Below, one piece after another: positions 58,761 through 64,000 of a stretch of 64,000 nucleotides of DNA (position 1 is the first letter of the stretch; each line of letters starts with the position of its first letter). Source of the DNA: Streptomyces tauricus (GTDB lineage: Bacteria > Actinomycetota > Actinomycetes > Streptomycetales > Streptomycetaceae); NCBI RefSeq assembly GCF_014650955.1, contig NZ_BMVY01000019.1:62001-126000 (forward strand), in the 5' to 3' direction. Under the pieces are notes generated by a model that had not been told where the DNA came from, searched no databases, and was given only the letters and a program-made list of their open reading frames with translations. The translations under genes and the position numbers were made by a program.

Positions 58761-60101
58761 GTGACGACTGTCCAGACGACCGTTCCGCCGCCGACCGCGG
58801 CGGTGCGTCCCAAAATGGTGGCCCGCGCCGGCCTGTACGGCGTGCTGGCCCTGAACGTGGTCGTGGTGACCGTGTTCTTCATCCAGGCCGGGTTCGCCTC
58901 GAACACCCTCATCGTGCTGGGCAGACTCGCCGGACTGTACGGCGCGCTGCTGATGGCCTTCCAGCTGCTGCTGGTCGCCCGGCTGCCGTGGTTCGACCGC
59001 CGCATCGGCATGGACCGGCTGACCTCCTGGCACCGCTGGGTCGGCTTCGGCCTGCTCTTCACCCTGCTCGGACACGCCGTGTTCATCACCTTCGGCTACG
59101 CCCAGTCGTCCTCGATGGACCCGGTGAACCAGCTGGTGGACCTCGGGCAGACCGTCGAGGGCGTGTTCCGCGCGATCGTCGCGCTCGGCCTGATCCTCGT
59201 GATCGGCGGCGTCTCGGCCCGCTTCGCCCGCCGCAGGCTCGCGTACGAGACCTGGCACTTCATCCACCTGTACACGTACGTCGCGGTGGTGCTGGCGTTC
59301 ACGCACCAGGTCGCGGCCGGTACGACGTTCACCTCGTCGTCCGCCGCCACGACGTACTGGTACGTGCTGTGGGGCGTGGCGCTCGGCGCGGTGCTCCTGG
59401 GCCGGTTCGTCCTCCCGCTGTGGCGCAACCTGCGCCACCAGCTGCGGATCTCCGCCGTGGTGCCCGAGTCCGACAACGTCGTCTCCATCCACATCACGGG
59501 ACGCGACCTCGACCGCCTGCCGGCCCGCGCGGGCCAGTTCTTCCTGTGGCGGTTCCTCACCAGGGACCGGTGGTGGCAGGCCAACCCGTTCTCCCTGTCG
59601 GCGGCCCCCGACGGCCGGTCACTGCGGCTCACCGCCAAGACGGCCGGTGACGGCACCGCCGCCCTCCGGCATCTCAAGGTGGGCACGCGGGTCTTCGCCG
59701 AGGGGCCGTACGGCGCCTTCACCGCGATGCACCGCACCCGCTCCGAGGCCGTACTCATCGCCGGCGGCGTCGGAGTCACCCCGATCCGGGCCCTGCTGGA
59801 GGAACTGCACGGGCACGCCGTGGTCATCTACCGGGTGGGCTCGGACCGGGACGCGGTGCTCTACGAGGAGCTGCGCGAACTCGCCCACGCCAAGGGCGCC
59901 GAACTGCACCTGGTGTCCGGTCCTGTCAGCCCCGACAAGCTCGCCCCGGCCGAGCTGGCCCGGCTCGTCCCGGACATCGGCGACCGTGACGTGTTCCTGT
60001 GCGGGCCGCCGCCGATGATGAACGCGGTGCTGGGCAGCCTGCGCGAGCTGGGCGTGCCCAAGCCGCAGATCCATTTCGAGCGCTTCAGCCTGGCGGGATG
60101 A
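58761..60101 (+). CDS. Ferric reductase-like transmembrane flavocytochrome/ferredoxin reductase
   Basis: 446 residues from GTG at 58761 (AAGGAG upstream). About six spans with paired His residues of a ferric-reductase heme domain (TSWHRWVGFGLLFTLLGHAV, YETWHFIHLYTYVAVVL, FTHQVAAG). Then an FAD domain (ARAGQFFLWRFL, NPFSLSAAPDG) and NAD(P) domain (VLIAGGVGVTPIRALLEEL, VFLCGPPPMMNAVL). It would move electrons from NAD(P)H across the membrane, probably to the flavinylated protein encoded next. Confidence 0.88.
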   Translation: MTTVQTTVPPPTAAVRPKMVARAGLYGVLALNVVVVTVFFIQAGFASNTLIVLGRLAGLYGALLMAFQLLLVARLPWFDRRIGMDRLTSWHRWVGFGLLFTLLGHAVFITFGYAQSSSMDPVNQLVDLGQTVEGVFRAIVALGLILVIGGVSARFARRRLAYETWHFIHLYTYVAVVLAFTHQVAAGTTFTSSSAATTYWYVLWGVALGAVLLGRFVLPLWRNLRHQLRISAVVPESDNVVSIHITGRDLDRLPARAGQFFLWRFLTRDRWWQANPFSLSAAPDGRSLRLTAKTAGDGTAALRHLKVGTRVFAEGPYGAFTAMHRTRSEAVLIAGGVGVTPIRALLEELHGHAVVIYRVGSDRDAVLYEELRELAHAKGAELHLVSGPVSPDKLAPAELARLVPDIGDRDVFLCGPPPMMNAVLGSLRELGVPKPQIHFERFSLAG

Positions 60102-60198
60102 GCGCCGTCGTGAGCGGGACCCGGATGACCGCGACCGCGACCGCGACCGGGACCCGGATGACCGTGCCCGTGTGCGGGACGAGGATGAGAGAGACATC

Positions 60199-60903
60199 GT
60201 GAAGCGAGCAATACCTGTCCTGGTGCTGAGTGTCGCGGGTCTGATCCCGGTGTGGCGCTACGCCCCCTCGGACGGCTCGACGACGACCACCGAGGCCTCG
60301 GCGCCCGCCGCGACGCCTTCCGCGCCCTCCTCCGGGAACGGCTCGTCCCAGGTGGTCAAGGGCACGACCGTGGACACCGAGAAGGGGCCCGTCCAGGTCG
60401 AGGTGACCTTCGACGGCGACAAGATCACGGCCGTGAAGCTGCTCCGGCAGCCGAACCATCCGCAGACCGAGGCGGCCGTGCCGAAGCTCGTCGCGTCGAC
60501 GCTGCAGGCGCAGAGCGCCGACGTCGACACGGTGTCCGGCGCGACGATCACGAGCGACGGCTACCGGGAGTCGCTGCAGGCGGCCATCGACGCGCACGCC
60601 GAGTCCGCCTCGGCCTCCTCCTCGCCGTCCGCGTCGGCCGCCGCCTCCCAGGTCGTGGCGGGGTCCGCGGTGAACACCGAGAAGGGCACCGTCCAGGTCG
60701 AGGTCACCTTCGACGGCGACAGCATCGGTTCGGTACGCATGCTGCAGCAGCCGAACCATCCGCAGACCGAGGCCGCCGTACCGAAGCTCGTCGCGTCGAC
60801 GCTCAAGGCGCAGAGCGCCGACATCGACGCGGTGTCCGGGGCCACGATCACGAGCGAGGGATACGTCGAGTCGCTGCAGGCGGCGCTCGACGCGAGGGGC
60901 TGA
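60199..60903 (+). CDS. FMN-binding domain protein, tandem duplicate
   Basis: 234 residues from GTG at 60199. A short N-terminal hydrophobic segment (AIPVLVLSVAGLIPVW) anchors or exports it; an Ala/Ser/Thr linker follows, then two near-identical FMN-binding domains separated by a Ser/Ala linker. Each has a Thr flavinylation site, DTVSGATITSDGY and DAVSGATITSEGY, the motif modified by ApbE. The domains are almost the same at DNA level too, a recent duplication. The next gene is ApbE. Confidence 0.88.
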   Translation: MKRAIPVLVLSVAGLIPVWRYAPSDGSTTTTEASAPAATPSAPSSGNGSSQVVKGTTVDTEKGPVQVEVTFDGDKITAVKLLRQPNHPQTEAAVPKLVASTLQAQSADVDTVSGATITSDGYRESLQAAIDAHAESASASSSPSASAAASQVVAGSAVNTEKGTVQVEVTFDGDSIGSVRMLQQPNHPQTEAAVPKLVASTLKAQSADIDAVSGATITSEGYVESLQAALDARG

Positions 60904-61679
60904 TGACGATGGCCGTACCGAGCGTCGAGACCTCCGCGGCCGGCCTGGTGCACCGGGTCGAGCACATCATGGGGCTGCCCGTCTCCCTGCGGATCGAGGA
61001 CGGTGTCCCGGCGCGGGACGCCGTCGACGCCGCGGACCGGGTGTTCGCCTGGCTGCGTGAGGTCGACGCGCGGTTCAGTCCCTTCCTGCCCGACAGCGAG
61101 GTGTCCCGGCTCGACCGGGGTGAACTGACGGACGACCGGCTGAGCCCGGACCTGGTCGAGGTCCTCGACCTGTGCGAGCGGTACCGGGTCGAGAGCGGCG
61201 GCGCGTTCCAGGTGCGGCTGCCCGGCCGGGGGCTCGACCCCTGCGCCATGGTCAAGGGCTGGGCGGTCCAGCGCGGCGCGGAGCTGCTGCGGGCGGCGGG
61301 GGTGACGACGTTCTGCCTCAACGCGGGCGGTGACGTCGTCGCGGCGGGGCGGCCCTGGCGGATCGGGGTACGGCATCCGGAGCGGGCCGACCGCGTGTGC
61401 GCGGTGGTGGAGGTCGCGGAGGGGGCGGTGGCCACGTCCGGACGGTACGAGCGGGGGGACCACATCTTCGACGGCCGTACGGGGCGGGCGGCGACCGGGC
61501 TGCTCAGCCTCACCGTGGTGGCGCCCTCGCTCACGGAGGCGGACGCGGTGGCCACGGCGGGGTTCGCGATGGGTGTGGAGGGGGTCGGCTGGGCGGCGGG
61601 GCGTGCGGGGTGCGAGGTGTTCGCGGTGGACGCGGGGCGGGGGGTGCTGTCCAGCCCCGGCTTCCCGAAGGCACCCTGA
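60903..61679 (+). CDS. apbE: FAD:protein FMN transferase, ApbE family
   Basis: 258 residues. EHIMGLPVSLRI, DARFSPFLPDSEVSRLDRGE, the PCAMVKGWAVQRGAELLR loop, FCLNAGGDVVAAGRPWRIGV and TEADAVATAGFAMG match ApbE. It attaches FMN to Thr in the SGAT motifs of the preceding protein. ATG at 60903 shares its A with the previous stop (TGATG). Lacks a signal peptide, so acts inside or on a Tat-independent cargo. Confidence 0.9.
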   Translation: MTMAVPSVETSAAGLVHRVEHIMGLPVSLRIEDGVPARDAVDAADRVFAWLREVDARFSPFLPDSEVSRLDRGELTDDRLSPDLVEVLDLCERYRVESGGAFQVRLPGRGLDPCAMVKGWAVQRGAELLRAAGVTTFCLNAGGDVVAAGRPWRIGVRHPERADRVCAVVEVAEGAVATSGRYERGDHIFDGRTGRAATGLLSLTVVAPSLTEADAVATAGFAMGVEGVGWAAGRAGCEVFAVDAGRGVLSSPGFPKAP

Positions 61680-61727
61680 GGGCTCCGCCGGGGCGGACGC
61701 GGGTGTGGGGGTTGATGGGGGTTGCCC

Positions 61728-61980
61728 GCGCCGTTCCCCGCGCCCCTTAGGGGCGATGTGCGCTGGCCGGTCGATGGGTGCGGGTTGGTCGGGGCTGGCC
61801 GCGCCGTTCCCCGCGCCCCTTGAGGGGCGCGTGCTGGCTGCCCGCTGATGGGTGCGGGCCGTGGGGGTGGGCCGCGCCGTTCCCCGCGCCCCTTACGGGG
61901 GCGGGGAACGGTGTGACGCGCGGGCGCGGCTTTGGATGCGGGGGCGCCCCGTGTCTTTCAGGGGCGCGGGGAACTGCGCG
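61728..61980. repeat. 73-bp-period tandem array of a Streptomyces 'GTTCCCCGCGCCCC' repeat
   Basis: GCGCCGTTCCCCGCGCCCCT begins at 61728, 61801 and 61874, an exact 73-bp period, with GATGGGTGCGGG-type spacers between. A fourth partial copy (AGGGGCGCGGGGAACTGCGCG) is inverted at 61960-61980. A related piece, GCGCAGTTCCCCGCGCCCC, occurs at about 26639-26657. Most of 61680-62040 is this array; no gene is seen there. Confidence 0.8.
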
Positions 61981-62040
61981 CTCAGCTCTCACTGGGGTGC
62001 GGGGAAAGGTGACCCCCGCCGCCAGGCGCCCCCAGGGTGA

Positions 62041-62065
62041 AGGGCCCCATCTGCGGGCCCTTTTT
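62041..62065 (+). terminator. Rho-independent terminator
   Basis: AGGGCCC, loop CATCTGC, GGGCCCT followed by TTTT: a standard intrinsic terminator for the flavin operon, 75 bp upstream of the GntR operator region. Confidence 0.8.
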
Positions 62066-62097
62066 CGTTGGCGTCGGGTAGGTGGTCGGGGGATCAC

Positions 62098-62123
62098 GAA
62101 CAAAATTGTTGACAATCTTGTTC
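62098..62123. promoter_or_regulatory. GntR operator overlapping the promoter
   Basis: A 26-bp near-perfect palindrome: arm GAACAAAATTGT, centre TG, arm ACAATCTTGTTC, one mismatch. It contains a TTGACA (62109-62114) with TTAGGT 17 bp on at 62132, so a bound regulator would block the -35 element. Confidence 0.75.
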
Positions 62124-62167
62124 GTCTAGATTTAGGTTCGACACGCACCCACTCAGGGAGGGCACAC

Positions 62168-62818
62168 ATGCCGAAAGAAGCCCGTCCGAGCACCGGAGAG
62201 CAAGCCAAGCAGCACGCCCTCACACAGCTGCGGCAAGCAATCCTGCAAGGCGAGATGGCACCGGCCCAACGCCTGGTGGAGAACGAACTCGCCGACCAGT
62301 TCGGTGTGACGCGAGCCAGCGTCCGGGCCGCTCTGATCGAGCTGGAGTCGGAAGGACTCGTCGAACGGATCCTCAACCGCGGATCCCGGGTGCGGGTGGT
62401 GACCGTGGAGGAAGCGGTCGCCATCACCGAGTGCCGCATGGTCCTGGAAGGACTGTGCGCGGGCAAGGCGGCCGTCGAGGCCAGCGACGAGCAGCTCGAC
62501 CAGCTGGTCGCCCTGGGCGAGGCGATGTCCAAGGCCGTCGCCGACGGCGAACCGGTGACCTACTCCGACCTCAACCACGAACTGCACGCCCACATCAGGC
62601 AGTTCAGCGGCCAACAGGTGGCCGTGGGACTCCTTGAGCGGCTCAACGCGCAACTGGTGCGCCACCGTTTCCAGCTCGCGCTGCGACCGGGGCGCCCCCA
62701 GAAATCCCTGAGTGAGCACCTGGCCATGATCGACGCGATCAGGGCCCGGGACCCGCAGGCGGCCGAAGAGGCCGTCCGCTCCCACCTCGCGGGTGTGATC
62801 GACGCGCTGCGTGAATGA
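62168..62818 (+). CDS. GntR family regulator, FCD subgroup
   Basis: 216 residues from ATG at 62168 (GGGAGGG upstream). Winged helix LVENELADQFGVTRASVRAALIEL in outline (residues about 38-62), then an FCD helical domain with metal-site His/Asp residues (DLNHELHAHIRQFS, HLAMIDAI, RSHLAGVIDAL). It precedes GalB- and aldolase-type genes and likely represses them and itself; ligand probably a pathway dicarboxylate. Confidence 0.9.
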   Translation: MPKEARPSTGEQAKQHALTQLRQAILQGEMAPAQRLVENELADQFGVTRASVRAALIELESEGLVERILNRGSRVRVVTVEEAVAITECRMVLEGLCAGKAAVEASDEQLDQLVALGEAMSKAVADGEPVTYSDLNHELHAHIRQFSGQQVAVGLLERLNAQLVRHRFQLALRPGRPQKSLSEHLAMIDAIRARDPQAAEEAVRSHLAGVIDALRE

Positions 62819-62888
62819 CGCGGCACACGCGTGACGCATGACGCCGCGGGGTGGGTCAATCGGCCTGTCCAGCAAGGAGATCGCAGGT

Positions 62889-63638
62889 ATGACCCACGGC
62901 AACGCGCCCGACACCCCACGGTCGACACTGGTCGTCACCGCCCACGCCGGGGACTTCGTTTGGCGGGCGGGAGGAGCCATCGCCCTGGCCGCCGCCCGCG
63001 GCGAGAAGGTCACCATCGCCTGCCTGACCTACGGCGAACGCGGTGAGTCCGCGAAAGCGTGGCGTGCGGGCAAGTCCCTGGAGGAGATCAAGGCGATCCG
63101 CCGCGGCGAGGCCGAGGCGGCAGCCGCCGCGCTCGGCGCCGAGGTGGTCTTCTTCGACGCCGGCGACTACCCCCTGACCGTCACACCGGAACTGACCGAC
63201 CGTCTGGTGCGCGTCTACCGCGAGGCCCAGCCCGACGTCGTGCTCACCCACCCGCTCGACGACCCCTACAACGGCGACCACCCGGCCGCCGCGCGCATGG
63301 CCCTGGACGCGCGCGTCCTCGCGCAGGCCATCGGCTACCCGGCCGAGGGAGAGATCATCGGAGCCCCGCCGGTGTTCTTCTTCGAGCCGCACCAGCCCGA
63401 GATGTGCGGCTTCAAGCCGCAGGTCCTCCTCGACATATCCGAGGTCTGGGAGACCAAGCGCAAGGCGATGGAGTGCCTGGCCGCCCAGCAGCACCTGTGG
63501 GACTACTACACGGACCTCGCCGTCCGCCGCGGTGTCCAGCTCAAGCGCAACGCCGGACCCAACCTGGGCCTGGCCCACAAGACCATGGCCGAGGCGTACA
63601 TGCGGCCCTACCCGCAGGTCACAGGGGAGCTGGCATGA
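62889..63638 (+). CDS. galB: PIG-L family 4-oxalomesaconate hydratase, GalB type
   Basis: 249 residues from ATG at 62889 (AAGGAG upstream). PIG-L/LmbE fold, with VVTAHAGDFVWRAGGAIAL in place of the deacetylase AHPDDE motif: the form seen in GalB, a zinc hydratase. Later HPLDDPYNGDHPAAARMALD supplies another His/Asp cluster. It hydrates 4-oxalomesaconate to 4-carboxy-4-hydroxy-2-oxoadipate in the protocatechuate 4,5-cleavage and gallate routes; the aldolase for that product is the next gene, overlapping by 4 bp. Confidence 0.8.
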   Translation: MTHGNAPDTPRSTLVVTAHAGDFVWRAGGAIALAAARGEKVTIACLTYGERGESAKAWRAGKSLEEIKAIRRGEAEAAAAALGAEVVFFDAGDYPLTVTPELTDRLVRVYREAQPDVVLTHPLDDPYNGDHPAAARMALDARVLAQAIGYPAEGEIIGAPPVFFFEPHQPEMCGFKPQVLLDISEVWETKRKAMECLAAQQHLWDYYTDLAVRRGVQLKRNAGPNLGLAHKTMAEAYMRPYPQVTGELA

Positions 63639-64000
63639 GCGGCGTGATTATCACCGACCCGCCGAAGGCGGACGCGAAGGACGTCGAGGCGCTCGCCGCC
63701 TACGGAGTCGCCACCGTGCACGAGGCGATGGGCCGCACCGGCCTGCTCGGCACGCGTCTGCGCCCCGTCCAGCAGGACACCCGGGTCGCGGGCACCGCGG
63801 TCACCGTGCTCTCCTGGCCGGGCGACAACCTCATGATCCACGCGGCCGTCGAGCAGTGCGGCGAGGGCGACATCCTGGTCGTCACGACCACCTCACCCTC
63901 CACCGACGGCATGTTCGGCGAGCTGTTCGCCACCGCGCTCCAGCGGCGTGGAGTGCGCGGCCTGGTCATCGACGCGGGCATCCGGGACACCGTCGAGCTG
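63635..64000 (+). CDS. 4-carboxy-4-hydroxy-2-oxoadipate aldolase/RraA family, N-terminal part
   Basis: 122 codons to the window edge, ATG at 63635 overlapping the hydratase stop. YGVATVHEAMGRTGLLG, VAGTAVTVLSWPGDNLMIH, GELFATALQRRGVRGLVIDA and GIRDTVEL match class II HMG/CHA aldolases (LigK, GalC, ProA) with the metal-binding Asp of the GIRD motif. It would split the hydratase product to pyruvate and oxaloacetate. The C-terminus is outside the window. Confidence 0.85.
   Translation, partial: MSGVIITDPPKADAKDVEALAAYGVATVHEAMGRTGLLGTRLRPVQQDTRVAGTAVTVLSWPGDNLMIHAAVEQCGEGDILVVTTTSPSTDGMFGELFATALQRRGVRGLVIDAGIRDTVEL

Noticed and set aside
61728..61980. CRISPR-like reading of the 73-bp array
   Set aside because: Only three direct copies, spacers are similar to one another, and there are no cas genes.

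Overview
The window is about 64 kb of very GC-rich DNA. GTG/TTG starts, translationally coupled operons (ATGA/GTGA overlaps), BTAD (SARP) regulators, a principal-like HrdA/HrdD-type sigma factor and Streptomyces-style dispersed repeats all point to a Streptomyces chromosome. Product names come from reading the proteins and recalling families; no search was run.

Layout. 1-2050: end of an NlpC/P60 hydrolase, an acetyltransferase and a glutathionyl-hydroquinone-reductase-like protein. 2177-7804: two short 'HIDLLRV' leader peptides, one on each strand; the plus-strand one heads an operon of four LLM flavin monooxygenases, probably for organosulfur use. 7855-8871: group 2 sigma factor. About 9048-24154: the most notable locus, a gene set matching valanimycin-type azoxy (N-N bond) biosynthesis. 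It holds a DAG-kinase-like protein (VlmJ role), TetR and an MFS exporter, an MmgE/PrpD lyase (VlmK role), a degenerate SGNH protein, a diiron oxygenase (VlmB role), a flavin reductase (VlmR role), a small polytopic membrane protein (candidate VlmO role), an SRPBCC protein, a class III aminotransferase, an acyl-CoA-dehydrogenase-fold N-hydroxylase (VlmH role), an aldehyde dehydrogenase, a seryl-tRNA-dependent DUF2156 transferase (VlmA role) and a SARP (VlmI role). Three heptamers at exact 11-bp spacing between the divergent aldehyde dehydrogenase and transferase genes look like the SARP box. A serine-type class II tRNA with a 6-nt anticodon loop lies just upstream of the kinase gene, and this pathway consumes seryl-tRNA.

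24344-28703: hydroxyquinol/resorcinol catabolism (AcoR-like regulator with expanded repeats, intradiol dioxygenase, maleylacetate reductase). 28903-31466: secreted GH30 enzyme and a YceI-family protein. 31498-34981: operon of an ornithine cyclodeaminase-family protein, a histidine-ammonia-lyase homologue lacking the Ala-Ser-Gly MIO triad, and an amidohydrolase, divergent from an OpuC-type quaternary-amine ABC importer with an RpiR regulator (35101-39880). 40016-40700: tRNA-Pro(GGG) and an acetyltransferase gene truncated beside it. 41132-49053: LacI regulator, YtfQ/YtfR/YtfT/YjfF-like furanose importer and GH43-CBM42 arabinofuranosidase, an arabinan-use locus. 49070-50928: divergent EamA exporter and LysR regulator. 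50955-56237: two tandem Ser/Thr kinases fused to extracellular amino-acid-receptor domains, preceded by a lipoprotein. 56431-61679: two-component system divergent from a ferric-reductase-like protein, a duplicated FMN-binding protein and ApbE, together a flavin-based transmembrane electron relay. 61680-64000: a 73-bp-period repeat array, then a GntR regulator, a GalB-type 4-oxalomesaconate hydratase and the start of a CHA aldolase (protocatechuate 4,5-cleavage/gallate pathway).
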